NCBI GenBank assembly: GCA_964017045.1
Contig: OZ024796.1
Span: forward strand, 19,305,510-19,369,509
Direction: 5' to 3'
Source of the DNA: Omphiscola glabra
Lineage: Eukaryota > Mollusca > Gastropoda > Lymnaeidae
Length of the DNA stretch: 64,000 nucleotides
The position numbers and the translations under genes are program-made. Positions 32,160-43,984 of the stretch are shown here, in pieces. Within the stretch, counting starts at the first letter, position 1, and every line of letters begins with the position of its first letter. The notes under the pieces are model-generated. The model searched no databases. It had not been told where the DNA came from and saw only the letters and a list, made by a program, of their open reading frames with translations.

Positions 32160-33556
32160 AGAATAGGCAACATTGCCACCAATGGTCAACATCCTCACCA
32201 ATAGCCCACATCACCTATGAATAGTTCACAGCGCCTCCAATATTAAACATCACCACCAATAGACCACATCACCACCAATAGACCACATCACCTATGAATA
32301 GTTCACATCGCCTCCAATATTAAACATCACCACCAATAGACCACATCACCACCAATAGACCACATCACCACCAAAAGACCACATCACCATCAAAAGACCA
32401 CATCACCACCAATAGACCACATCACCACCAATAGACCACATCACCACCAAAAGACCACATCACCATCAAAAGACCACATCACCACCAATAGACCACATCA
32501 CCACCAAAAGACAAAATCACAACCAAAAGACCACATCACCATCAAAAGTCCACATCAGCAACGATTGTGCTCAAAACCACCTATAGTCCACATCACATAG
32601 AATTGTCAACAATACAACCAAAAATTGACATCCCCACCAATATTCCTTATCACCACAAACAGTCCACATTACCAGAGATAGTAAACATAATCTAGAATAG
32701 TCTACATCATCACCCATAGTCCACACCAATATAACAATAGTCTACACTAATTAAAATAGTCCACATCACCACCAGTATTCCACATCACAACCAATAGTCC
32801 ACATCACCACAAATAGTCCACATCACCATCAATAGCCCACATCACCACCAATGGTCCACATCACCACCAATAGTCCACATCACAACCAATAGTCCACATC
32901 ACCATCAATAGTCCACATCACCACAATAGTCCTCATCACCATCAATGGTCCAAATCACAACCAATGGTCCATATCACCACTAATAGTCCACATCACCACC
33001 AATAGTCCAAATCACCACCAATAGTCCACATAACCACTAATAGTCCACATCACCACCAATTGTCCACATCACCACCAATTCTCCACATCACCACTAATAG
33101 TCCACATCACCACCAATTGTCCATATCATCACCAATAGTCCACATCACCACCAATAGCCCACATCACCATCAATGGTCCAAATCACCACCAATGGTCCAC
33201 ATCACCACCAATAGTCCACATCACCACCAATAGTCCACATCACCACCAATGGTCCACATCACCACCAATGGTCCAAATCACCACCAATGGTCCACATCAC
33301 CACCAATAGTCCACATCACCACCAATAGTCTACATCACTACCAATGGTCCAAATCACCACCAATGGTCCAAATCACCACCAATAGTCCACATCACCACCA
33401 ATGGTCCAAATCACCCCCAATGGTCCACATCACCACCAATAGTCCACATCACCACCAATAGTCCCCATCACCACCAAAGGTCCACATCACCACCAATGGT
33501 CCACATCACCACCAATGGTCCACATCACCACCAATAGTCCACATCACCACCAATGG
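32160..33556. repeat. Large 19-bp minisatellite
   Basis: About 70 copies of cacatcaccaccaatagtc, diverged at the left (atagaccacatcac, tattaaacatc) and regular at the right, with tggtc/tagtc variants intermixed. The strand is almost free of G. It ends beside the fold-back MITE at 33568. Confidence 0.97.
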
Positions 33557-33567
33557 GGGAAAAAAAG

Positions 33568-33866
33568 GGTTACCGGAAATTTGATCGAAAGAAATTTCGT
33601 CGACGGAAAATTGATCGACGGAAACTTGATCGAATGGAAATTTGGTCGAATATGTTTTTCAGTTCACACGTTAAAATTTTCGTCAAATTTCTTTTCGAAC
33701 GCAATATATTATATAGTAAAACAAAATAATGCGTTCAAAAAGAAATTTTACCCAAAATTGTAACGTGTAAACTAAAAAAAAGATTCGACCAAATTTCCGT
33801 TCGATCAAATTTCCGTCGATCAATTTTCAGTCGACGAAATTTCTTTCGATCAAATTTCCGGATACG
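33568..33866. mobile_element. Fold-back MITE, copy 1
   Basis: About 300 bp made of two arms of about 140 bp that pair with each other almost completely. The left arm starts ggttaccggaaatttgatcg and the right arm reversed starts cgtatccggaaatttgatcg; both continue with aaagaaatttcgtcgac. Possible target duplication of A-run plus g (aaaaaaag) on both sides. No transposase. Confidence 0.9.
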
Positions 33867-33997
33867 AAAAAAAAGACCTGAATTCATGAATGGAAATGAA
33901 AAACGTCAATCTCTTTATAACCACTTCAGCCATCTCTACTCTTGTGTGCATGTTTTCTGTTCGAGCCAAATATTGACCAGCAAATCAACGTTATCAA

Positions 33998-34390
33998 TGG
34001 TGTTAACACAATTATCAAATGTTTCAAGAGTGGTAACACAATTATCAACTGTTTCAAGAGTGGTAGCACAATTATCAACTGTTTCAAGAGTGGTAACACA
34101 ATTATCAACTGTTTCAATAGTGGTAGCACAATTATCAACTGTTTCAAGAGTGGTAGCACAATTATCAACTGTTTCAAGAGTGGTAACACAATTATCTACT
34201 GTTTCAAGAGTGGTAACACAATTATAAACTGTTTCAAGAGTGGTAACGCAGTAACACAATTATCAACTGTTTCAAGGGTGGTAACACAATTATCAACTGT
34301 TTCAAGAGTGGTAACACAATTATAAACTGTTTCAAGAGTGGTAACACAATTATCAACTGTTTCAAGAGTGGTAACACAATTATCAAATAT
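33998..34390. repeat. Minisatellite, 30-bp unit
   Basis: Thirteen copies with core gtggtaacacaattatcaac. A multiple of three, so several frames on both strands stay open; none is a credible gene. Confidence 0.97.
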
Positions 34391-34501
34391 TTTGTGACCA
34401 TTGCATTATGTTCTATGATTTTAGTCTCCTCAATTTTATTATCTCTTGTTGATTGACATTGTAGATGTTTACACGTTGAAGCAGTTGTTGTTTTAGAAAA
34501 A

Positions 34502-34962
34502 CTTAGTTCAGCCTTAAAAGGACAGTGAGCTGTCACCAAAGTAGTTCAGCTTTAAAAGGACAGTGAGCTGTCACCAAAGTAGTTCAGCTTTAAAAGGACA
34601 GTGAGCTGTCACCAAAGTAGTTCAGCCTTAAAAGGACAGTGAGCTGCCACCAAAGTAGTTCAGCTTTAAAAGGACAGTGAGCTGTCACCAAAGTAGTTCA
34701 GCCTTAAAAGGACAGTGAGCTGTCACCAAAGTAGTTCAGCCTTAAAAGGACAGTGAGCTGTCACCAAAGTAGTTCAGCCTTAAAAGGACAGTGAGCTGTC
34801 ACCAAAGTAGTTCAGCCTTAAAAGGACAGTGAGCTGCCACCAAAGTAGTTCAGCTTTAAAAGGACAGTGAGCTGTCACCAAAGTAGTTCAGCCTTAAAAG
34901 GACAGTGAGCTGTCACCAAAGTAGTTCAGCCTTAAAAGGACAGTGAGCTGTCACCAAAATAT
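34502..34962. repeat. 38-bp minisatellite with a hairpin in each unit
   Basis: Twelve copies. Each has gacagtgagctgtc, a 5-bp stem with a 4-base loop. Two units carry ctgccac instead of ctgtcac and both are followed by a gcttt unit, five units apart, again indicating block copying. Confidence 0.97.
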
Positions 34963-35205
34963 CAGTTATTAAGGCTGTAACAAAACAATTTTTCGCCGTT
35001 ATCGTCATACTAATGCTTTGTGTCTTCATAAATAGCGGGCAATGTCTTGCCAGACATTAATATTTAGCCTAGTACCAACACATAGTCTTTCCGTGCTGGT
35101 GGCGGAATTATTTCGTTCGGTGACCAACCTCTGGTGGGGGAATTTTTTTTTTAGCCGGGTCTCTTAAAATTGTGGTCTGACGCGATCGACGGAGAATCGC
35201 AAAAC
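34963..35205. other. Unique stretch between array and MITE
   Basis: No feature recognised. It ends in aatcgcaaaac, the left target duplication of the next element. Confidence 0.5.
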
Positions 35206-35506
35206 GGTTACCGGAAATTTGATCGAAAGAAATTTCGTCGACGAAAAATTGATCGACGATAATTTGATCGAACGGAAATTTGGTCGAATCTTTTTTTCAG
35301 TCGAGACGTTAAAATTTTCGTCAAATTTCTTTTTGAACGCACTATACTATAAAGTAAAAGAAATATAATGCGTTCAAAAAGAAATTTGACGCAAAATTTT
35401 AACGTATAAATAAAAAAAAAAGATTCGACCAAATTTCCGTTCGATCAAATTTCCGTCGATCAATTTTCCGTCGACCAAATTTCTTTCGTTCAAATTTCCG
35501 GATACG
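35206..35506. mobile_element. Fold-back MITE, copy 2, with clear target duplication
   Basis: Same long-arm palindrome as the copy at 33568 (ggttaccggaaatttgatcg ... tttccggatacg). It is flanked on both sides by tcgcaaaac, a 9-bp direct repeat (or 8 bp if one base belongs to the element). Such a length fits hAT or Mutator-type integration. Confidence 0.93.
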
Positions 35507-36106
35507 TCGCAAAACACATCTCAATTGGTCGTCTAAATTATAAAAGTCAACAGGTCTGCAGTAGGCCTACTGCATAAATATAGTACTAAACAGTGATATA
35601 TGCACACACTACTTGTTATTTCGTCAATAAAAATGTTTATGAACATGATAATTCTGAATTTCAAGAAATGAATGAATTTAAAAAGCCTAAGTTTCCTTAA
35701 TTTTATTTTTAAAAAAATTTAAAAAAAAAAAAAAAAAAATGGAAATATTACCTTTCCAAAGGATTATTTAATATTATTAACCTTTGCCTATGACAAAATT
35801 GATGAGCATGATAATGATAAATCAGAAATGAATAGCACAAATGGATGAACTGAACCTAGGGCTATAAATTTTATTTTTGAAAAAATTAAAACAAAAATAA
35901 CGATAAAAATATTACCATTCCATTACCTTTTCTTCCACAAAACTGTTTGCAATTTGCCTAGGCCTAAATGAAATTTAATTTTTTTGTGAAAATAAAGGAC
36001 ACGTAGGTCATCATGCAGCTGTTAGCAGTTTTCGCAAAGTATTAGTCATATAACATACGACGGTAGCAAGACGTCGAGCAATAATGAATATCGGATTGCC
36101 GACCTA
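35507..36106. other. Unique AT-rich stretch
   Basis: An A-run at 35721..35739. 35640..35740 and 35800..35890 are loosely similar (catgataat...gaaatgaat...ttttattttt...aaaaaatt), an old duplication. No gene. Confidence 0.5.
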
Positions 36107-36355
36107 GAGACAGACAACAGTCTCACTTGTGGTAGATGACCGAAAACCTCAGTCACTTTCGGCAAGATGGCCAAAAGTGCCAATCACTTTCGCACGAAAC
36201 CAAAATTAAACCGAAAGTTTCCTTTTTTTCCCGACCGAAACCGAAATTAAACCGAAAGTTAACTTTTCTGTTTTTGCCGAAACCGATACCAGGTCTCACA
36301 ATGATCGAATGGCAACTTTCGGAGCCTAAACCGAAGCTAAAATTCGGTCGGTCTC
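36107..36355. mobile_element. Candidate TA-flanked MITE
   Basis: The ends GAGACAGAC and GTCGGTCTC face each other with TA directly outside both (36105..36106 and 36356..36357). The body is built of repeated ccgaaa/aaccgaaagtt words. The plus-strand 88-codon ORF is made of those words and is not a gene. Confidence 0.6.
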
Positions 36356-36357
36356 TA

Positions 36358-36465
36358 GGTGAGACAATGTCGTATTTGGTGAGACAATGTCGTATTTGGT
36401 GAAACAATGTCATATTAGGTGAGACAATGTCATATTAGGTGAGACAATGTCATATTAGGTGAGGC
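36358..36465. repeat. 20-bp repeat next to the MITE
   Basis: Five to six copies of gtgagacaatgtcatattag. The junctions read AG|GTGAGA, a splice-donor-like word, or TTG|GTGAGA in the first units. The array begins at the right edge of the candidate MITE. Confidence 0.93.
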
Positions 36466-36781
36466 GTGATGCTGGTCAAGCTTGTTCAACTTTGCTCAAA
36501 GTACAATAATTTGTTTGTTAAGATTTCTGTACGTATAGCTTTAAGTGTCCTGTTGTTATCTTTAATCAGAGATCTCACAATTGATATAGTAGAGAAGAAG
36601 TTAGTTACTATAAAAAAATGTATAGTTATTATCCTACTCTGAAGCTAAGTCATACCTGCAGACATTGTTTTGAATGAGCAGCCATTTTTTATAAAATCGA
36701 TGTGCAAGTAAATTTGATGAGATTCCAAGTGATTATAAATTTGTTGAAAATATGAGCCGAATGTTGTCGACCACTGGCCAA

Positions 36782-37503
36782 GACCAATTTAATTAGTGTA
36801 TAAATAGACCAATTTAATCAGTGTTTAAATAGACGAATTTAATCTGTGTATAAATAGACGAATTTAATCAGTATATACATAGAACAATTTAATCAGTATA
36901 TAAATAGACCAATTTAATCAGTATTTAAATGGACCAATTTAATCATTATATAAATAGACGAATTTAATCAGTGTATAAATAGACGAATTTAATCAGTATA
37001 TAAATAGAACAATTTAATCAGTATATAAGTAGACACATTTAATCAGTATTTAAATGTACCAATTTAATCAGTATATAAATAGACCAATTTAATCAGTGTA
37101 TAAATAGATCAAATTAATCAGTATATAAATAGAACAATTTAATCTGTGTATAAATAGACCAATTTAATCAGTGTATAAATAGACCAATTTAATTAGTATA
37201 TAAATAGAACAATTTAATCAGTATATAAATAGACAAATTTAATAAGTATTTAAATGTACCAAATTAATCAGTATATAAATAGACCAATTTAATCAGTATA
37301 TAAATAGAACAATTTAATCAGTATATAAATAGACACATTTAATCAGTATTTAAATGTACCAATTTAATCAGTAAATAAATAGACCAATTTAATCAGTGTA
37401 TAAATATATCAATTTAATCAGTATATAAATAGAACATTTTAATCTGTGTATAAATAGACCAATTTAATCAGTGTATAAAGAGGTCCAATTTAATCAGTGT
37501 ATA
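36782..37503. repeat. Large 25-bp minisatellite
   Basis: About 29 copies with core aatttaatcagtgtataaat. Variants (gacg, gaac, tacc, cattta) recur in the same order at about 36900 and 37140, and at 37050 and 37260, so multi-unit blocks were copied. Confidence 0.96.
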
Positions 37504-37934
37504 GCCACATCAGGGTAATCAGTGAACTAATTAAAATAAAACGACCCTTTTGTATTTTAATGAAAAGTTCAATCTTCTGCAGCTCGTATACATTTGATTG
37601 TATTGTCTTCCTTCCGAGAAGGCGTTGCTAAATATAACCCAAACTAACTAGGTAGACAGGGGACGCTAGTCGAGAAAAGTATGAACCACTGATTTCAGCA
37701 ATCTGTAGCAGTCATGATCCCTTCTCGCTCCCAAACCCCCCAAGGTCAGATCCTGTTAGTTGCTCCGTTTGTTATTCTCTCATCTCCAGTTTCTGGAAAC
37801 TTCCCGTAACGGCTTTAAGGACAGGTTTACCAGACGCTGGCATTTAGGGTAAATAGTTATCACTATAACCTTTGCCCCCGTGGGACTATATTAGCACAGA
37901 CCGCTCCTGACGAACAAATAAGATCCATTATTCT
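37504..37934. other. Unique stretch
   Basis: Mixed composition, no ORF of note and no recognisable element. Confidence 0.5.
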
Positions 37935-38590
37935 CAATCAATGTAATCCTGTAGCCAACCTATGTAATTCTGTAACCAATCAATGTAATCCTGTAACCAA
38001 TCAATGTAATCCTGTAACCAATCAATGTAATCATGTAACCAATCAATGTAATCCTGTAACCAATCAATGTAATTAGTAACCAACCTTTGTAATTCTGTAA
38101 CCAATCAATGTAATCCTGTAGCCAACCTATGTAATTCTGTAACCAATCAATGTAATCCTGTAGCCAATCAATGTAATCCTGTAGCCAATCAATGTAATCC
38201 TGTAACCAATCAATGTAATCCTGTAGCCAACCTATGTAATTCTGTAACCAATCAATGTAATCCTGTAGCCAATCAATGTAATCCTGTAGCCAATCAATGT
38301 AATCCTGTAACCAATCAATGTAATCCTGTAGCCAACCTATGTAATTCTGTAACCAATCAATGTAATCCTGTAACCAATCAATGTAATCATGTAACCAATC
38401 AATGTAATCCTGTAACCAATCAATGTAATTAGTAACCAACCTTTGTAATTCTGTAACCAATCAATGTAATCATGTAACCAATCAAGGTACTCCTGTAACC
38501 AACCTATGTAACCCTGTAACAACCTATGTAATCCTGTAACCGATCAATTTAATCCTGTAACCTACCAATGAAATCTTATAATCAACCTAT
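37935..38590. repeat. Large 21-bp minisatellite
   Basis: About 30 copies with core cctgtaaccaatcaatgta. The rare variant aattagtaaccaaccttt occurs at 38071 and 38428, 357 bp (17 units) apart, showing a higher-order duplication. The 166-codon minus-strand ORF is repeat-derived. Confidence 0.96.
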
Positions 38591-38619
38591 TGTAATTTCT
38601 TATCTTTCAGAGTAATGTT

Positions 38620-39350
38620 AGATCTACTTTTTTTATTTCTCCGCTTCTCTATCTCTTTGCTACCCATCTCTTCCACCCTTACACCATCCCACCCATCTCT
38701 CACATCTTCACACCTTTCAACCCATCTCTTCCATACTCACACCTTCGAATCAATCTCTCCCATCCTCATACCTTTCCACCTATCCCCCACACTTCCCCAC
38801 ACTCTTTACTACTTTCACACAGTCTCACCCATCTCCAATACTTCCACTATTTCCCATCCATCTCCACTACTTTCACTACTTCCCATCCATCTCCAATACT
38901 TCCACTACTTCCCATCCATCTCCAATACTTCCACTACTTCCACTACTTCCCATACTTCTCCAATACTTATACTACTTCCCATCCATCTCCAATACTTCCA
39001 CTGCTTCCCATCCACCTCCAATGCTTCCACTACTTCCCATCCATCTCCATTACTTCCACTACTTTCTACCCATCTCCAATACTGTCACTCCTTCCCATCC
39101 ATCTCCACTACTTTCACTACTTCTCATACATCTCCACTACTCCCACTACTTTCCACCCATCTCCACTATTGTCACTCCTTCCCATCCATCTCCACTACTT
39201 TCCACCCATCTCCAATACTGTCACTCCTTCCCATCCATCTCCACTACTTTCACTACTTCTCATACATCTCCACTACTCCCACTACTTTCCATGCATCTCC
39301 ACTACTTTCACTACTTCCCATCCATCTCCACTTCGCTCTCTACTTCCCAC
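38620..39350. repeat. G-poor pyrimidine-rich repeat tract
   Basis: About 700 bp of C, T and A with very few G on the plus strand, built of ccatccatctccactacttc, ctccaatactt and ttcccatcc words in units of about 27 bp with higher-order repetition (39090..39170 and 39240..39330). The 260-codon plus-strand ORF is low-complexity Ser/Pro/Thr/Leu. Confidence 0.9.
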
Positions 39351-39562
39351 GCCTTGCACTGTGCTGTAATTGTAATGATTGTAATTGCATTTTTTAAATA
39401 GAATATTTGATTTAGGCCTGAGAAGTGTGCTGACCCGGTTACTCGGAATCGTCGAGCATCAAGACACCCGGCACATACCCGCAACACACTCGGTACATAC
39501 CCGGACAGTCAAAAAACGAAACCAGTTCCGAATATAAAAGAAACAACTTACCTTCACATCTT

Positions 39563-39903
39563 CTATTTTACATTGCTATTTGTACATCTTCAATTTTACA
39601 TTGCTATTTGTACATCTTCAATTTTACATTGCTATTTGTACATCTTCAATTTTACATTGCTATTTGTACATCTTCAATTTTACATTGCTATTTGTACATC
39701 TTCTATTTTACATTGCTATTTGTACATCTTCAATTTTACATTGCAATTTGTACATCTTCAATTTTACATTGCTATTTGTACATCTTCAATTTTACATTGC
39801 TATTTGTACATCTTCTATTTTACATTGTTATTTGTTCATCTTCTATTTTACATTGCTATTTGTACATCTTCTATTTTACCTTGCTATTTGTACATCTTCT
39901 CAG
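39563..39903. repeat. Minisatellite, 28-bp unit
   Basis: Twelve copies with core ttgctatttgtacatcttca, with aatttta and tatttta subtypes. All three plus-strand frames are open because the unit has no stop in any of them. Confidence 0.97.
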
Positions 39904-40369
39904 TGTTAAATTAAAATGGAAAACTAACTGGGGATTGAGTCTTAATCACATGTAAACTATTTGAAACTAAAGCTCTGAAAAGAAAAATTTGGCTGCGACT
40001 ATTCGCACCCGGGTACCAGAAGTGAGAGTTTGGGATTAAAAAAAACTATTTAAAATATTATTATTGTTGAGTTTGTAAGACAAAATGAGGTATCAAAATG
40101 AAAGATAATTGAATGGACTATACGTTTGTAAACTTACTACTTCAGTTTAAATAAAATAAACTACCTCAAATGCCATCTGAATACCAGTGAGTCTAATGGG
40201 AACCGGGTGCGAATGGCGGCGTTGCGTGTCCGGGTCCATTTTGACAAATGCTATTCCTCCTCCAATCCCCATCAAATTACAGTACCAGAAAAATGTTATT
40301 TACCCAACCCCCTCCCCCATCCACAACCCTTTTTCTAAACACCATTTTCTCAATTTCAAGGTATTATTC
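39904..40369. other. AT-rich stretch with a GC-rich inverted pair
   Basis: attcgcacccgggtacc at 40000 and gggaaccgggtgcgaat at 40198 are inverted copies of each other with about 180 bp of AT-rich DNA between. They could be ends of a small element. Related cccggcacatacccg words occur at 39470..39510. Confidence 0.45.
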
Positions 40370-40441
40370 TGGTTGTGGGTCATCAAAATGTGTTAAATTT
40401 TTATAAAGGGGTCGTGGCATTAAAAAGATTCAGAACCGCTG
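40370..40441. mobile_element. hAT-like element end (fossil)
   Basis: Reads gggtcatcaaaatg ... aaaggggtcgtggcattaaa then gattcagaaccgctg. Reversed, this begins CAGCGGTTCTGAATC, the style of end seen in many animal hAT non-autonomous elements. No opposite end was identified. Confidence 0.5.
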
Positions 40442-40590
40442 GGTTACGATCATATCATCAGCTTTTACATTTTTTTTGTCGTTGAAGTCTTCAACTTTGA
40501 TGCCTTCGTGACCGCTACTGGTTCTATACATTCACTTTTCACATCTCTCCATTGGGTGGAGCTCATTATGGTACATGAGAAGATAAAACT

Positions 40591-40591
<1 letters not shown>

Positions 40592-40647
<56 letters not shown>
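40592..40647 (-). other. 56-base poly(T), a possible retroposon poly(A) tail on the minus strand
   Basis: An uninterrupted run of 56 T. On the minus strand it would be a poly(A) tail preceded by gccggcgggtccgggtgcaa and gggctgagccgggtgcgggt (40660..40715). The length is striking for genomic DNA. Confidence 0.9.
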
Positions 40648-40648
<1 letters not shown>

Positions 40649-40715
40649 TTATAGCCAGACTTGCACCCGGACCCGCCGGCTAATTCCTTGAAACAACCCG
40701 CACCCGGCTCAGCCC

Positions 40716-41297
40716 TAATTATTGTGTAAATTAACTCTTAATGATTAAAACTTGACTATGATTTCTGTAGCTACCACCCTAGTGCTTTGCCTTCAAATGT
40801 TCAACAGCGTTAAATAAACAGCCGAGTGCAAAGGTTAAGCAAAGATATGGCGCTGTTATCTGACCCGCCGACGATCTCTGCGCCACACGATACGATCATA
40901 TCGCACCGCAGGAAACGGTGAACGCTAATTATTTATTGGCAGCTAAAGCTCCTGTACACCGGGCCAGAAGGTCGACACGCACCGGTGGAAAGGGGGAATG
41001 AGTTTGTGGTATGGCCAGTGTTAGTTGGGTGTTGACAAACAGTTAATGAGAGGAAAGCTGAGGTAATGGCGCTTAATGGGATTAATCAAACTTAGATGGC
41101 ATAAATGGTACTGACGTCATACAGCCAGTGTTTCCGTACATGTTGATAGGATTTAAGTCTAGAAGGGTAAGAGGCGCCCGGGGCGGGCTAATATTTAACC
41201 CCCCACCTATTTCACGAAAAAAACGTTGGTAGTTGGCAATATATAGAAGCGAAATGACGTCGGGTGGCGGACGCCTTGCCCTTCCCATGGCAATGTT
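40716..41297. other. Unique stretch, locally CpG-rich
   Basis: 40850..40990 is GC- and CpG-rich (gacccgccgacgatctctgc; atcatatcgcaccgcagg) within AT-rich surroundings. It could be regulatory; no ORF. Confidence 0.35.
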
Positions 41298-41345
41298 TGT
41301 CTGACCTAGTGTAATTGATATATGACTGACTGACCTACTAATTAT
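41298..41345. repeat. Outlying copy of the 29-bp repeat
   Basis: tgtctgacctagtgtaattg then atatatgactgactgaccta matches the array at 41930, about 600 bp away across unique sequence. Confidence 0.85.
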
Positions 41346-41929
41346 AAGAGTGTTGGTCTGCGATAAAGCATTATAGTAGATTAAGTAGACACAGTTTGTG
41401 TAAAAAAACAATTTATGTTAAGTTTTAATGATGATTTTACAAAATACAAATACGTTCAGTAAATGCCTTCCAAAAATTAAAAAAAGAAAGAATATTTAAA
41501 TAAGTATACATTCTAATTGACATAATACTTATGTACGTATATGCTACCTAATAAATAGAAAAGAATAAGATAGGAATGGGCGCAAACACTGTCAAAATAC
41601 AAAGTTATAAAGAACGGAAAGGACGTGAGTGGAAGTAACATGTAGAAACCAAACAGGAAAAAGACAGGGCAGTTACGTACAATTGTGAATGTGGTTTATA
41701 CCGTATGGAGTCAGCTTACCAAATCATGTGATTGATTTATTTTCCATATCAATCCTATCCGGTGTATTACTAGCACACAGTATGCCAGTAGCTGCAACGC
41801 CTAACATTCCATCATGGTTAGTACTGTTGAAAATTTTGGAAGCTGGTCCAAGGGCTTGTGTATTTGTATTATAGAGTTATCCTCCAAAACTGCAGTTGAT
41901 AAATGACTGTCTGGCCTACTGTAATATGA
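41346..41929. other. Unique AT-rich stretch
   Basis: No supported feature. A plus-strand ORF of 61 codons at 41689 has no domain. Confidence 0.45.
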
Positions 41930-42500
41930 CCGTCTGACCCACTGTAATTGATATATGACTGTCTGACCTACTACTACTGTAATTGATATATGACTGTCTG
42001 ACCTACTGAAATGATATATGACTGTCTGACCTACTGTAATTGATATATGACTGTCTGACCTACTGTAATTAATTATGACTGTCTAACCTACTGTAATTGA
42101 TATATCACTGTCTGACCTACTGTAATTGATATATGACTGTCTGACCTACTGTAAGTGATATATGACTGTCTGATCTACTGTAATTGATATATGACTGTCT
42201 GACCTACTGTAATTGATATATGACTGTCTGACCTACTGTAATTGATATATGACTGTCTGATCTACTGTAAGTGATATATGACTGTCTGACCTACTGTAAG
42301 TGATATATGACTGTCTGAACTAGCGTAATTGATATATAACTGTCTGACCTACTGTATGCGACATATGACTGTCTGACCTAATATAATTGATATAAGAATG
42401 TCTGACCTAATGTAAATTATATATGACTGTCTGACCTACTGTAATTCTCATCTGATTGTCTTACCTACTGCAACTGATATATGATTGACTTACCTACTGA
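41930..42500. repeat. Minisatellite, 29-bp unit
   Basis: About 20 copies with core attgatatatgactgtctga; several copies show small deletions. Decay continues to 42560. Confidence 0.96.
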
Positions 42501-42790
42501 TGATATATATATATGGTATTATTAAATGACCTACTGATCATTGTATTATGGTAATGGCTGTCAAACTTACTGGATGTTGATGTATGGCGAGTAGGTCTGA
42601 CCTGTTCCTTAGCTAGCGATCACTAAATAAAACAAAAGTGCGATCTTGTCCACCGAGAGCCCCAGCTAAAAAATCTTATCACTGAATAGAAACCATAAAA
42701 CAGGGTGGAAACCAACTACAAATCAACAGCACGACCTCATAACCAGACTTAAACAAGATAAAGGAATGTCACCGGAATGCGGTAGAGGGC

Positions 42791-43140
42791 CTATAATCCT
42801 CGGCATAATGCTTATAATCCTCGATACAATGCTTATAATCCTCGGTACAATGCATATAATCCCCGGTACAGTGCATATAATCCTCGGTACAATGCTTATA
42901 ATCATCGGAACAATGCTTATAATCCTCGGTACAGTGCATATAATCCTCGGTACGATGCTTATAATCCTCGGTACAATGCTTATAATCCTCGGTAAAATGC
43001 TTATAATCCTCGGTACAATGCTTATAATCCTCGGTACAATGCTTATAATCCTCGGTACAATGCTTATAATCCTCGGTGCAATGCTTATAATCTGCGGTAC
43101 AACGTTTATAATGTACGGTACAACGTCTATAATCTACGGT
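42791..43140. repeat. Minisatellite, 21-bp unit
   Basis: About 17 copies with core cttataatcctcggtacaat. Open on both strands (LIILGTM and KHCTEDY repeats), a by-product of the length. Confidence 0.97.
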
Positions 43141-43265
43141 ACGAAGCCTATCAAGTAAGAAGCCTTCCGAGTGTGAAGCCCACCAAGAATTAAGCCTACC
43201 AAGTTTGGAACCTACCAGTTTGGAATCTCCTTGATGCATACTCTTCTCATGCAAACAAAACTGTG

Positions 43266-43832
43266 GACACGACTGTGGACATGCCTGTGGACATGACTGT
43301 GAACATGACTATGAACATGACTGTGGACATGACTGTGGACATGACTGTGAACATGACTGTGGACATAACTGTGAACATGACTGTGAACATGACTGTGAAC
43401 ATGACTGTGGACATGACTGTGAACATGCCTGTGGACATGACTGTGAACATGCCTGTGGACATGACTGTGAACATGACTGTGAACATGACTGTGGACATGA
43501 CTGTGGACATGGCTGTGAACATGACTGTGGACATGACTGTGGACATGACTGTGAACATGACTGTGAACATGACTGTGAACATGACTGTGAACATGTCTGT
43601 GGACATGACTGTGGACATGACTGTGGACATGACTGTGGACATGACTGTGAATATGACTGTGAATATGACTGTGGGCATGACTGTGGACATGACTGTGGAC
43701 ATGACTGTGAACATGACTGTGAACATGACTGTGAACATGACTTTGAACATGACTCTGAACATGACTGCGAACATGACTTTGAACATGACTGTGAACATGA
43801 CTTTGAACATGACTGTGAACATGATTATGTTA
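43266..43832. repeat. Minisatellite, 12-bp unit
   Basis: About 47 copies of catgactgtgaa or catgactgtgga. Both strands have 191-codon ORFs (MTVN/MTVD on plus) because each unit carries ATG and no stop. Confidence 0.97.
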
Positions 43833-43984
43833 CAATGAACGTGTGAGAGTTCCTAAGATGTGTAAACTGTGTAATGTATTGTACACTTTGTCTGTTATAG
43901 TACACCATTTGCCTGTAAGAGTAGAACAGTAGAGCCAGTTATAGGACAACTAAAATATACGAGTAGTGCCAGTCAAAACAAGCA

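Noticed and set aside
36136..36402. 88-codon ORF rich in KPK and FFSRPK
   Set aside because: Built of repeated ccgaaa words within a TA-flanked inverted-repeat element, then running into the 20-bp array.
38615..39401. 260-codon plus-strand ORF
   Set aside because: Low-complexity Ser/Thr/Pro/Leu from a G-poor repeat tract; stops are rare because the strand lacks G.
43247..43838. 191-codon ORFs on both strands
   Set aside because: A 12-bp repeat carrying ATG with no stop in either orientation; no gene context.
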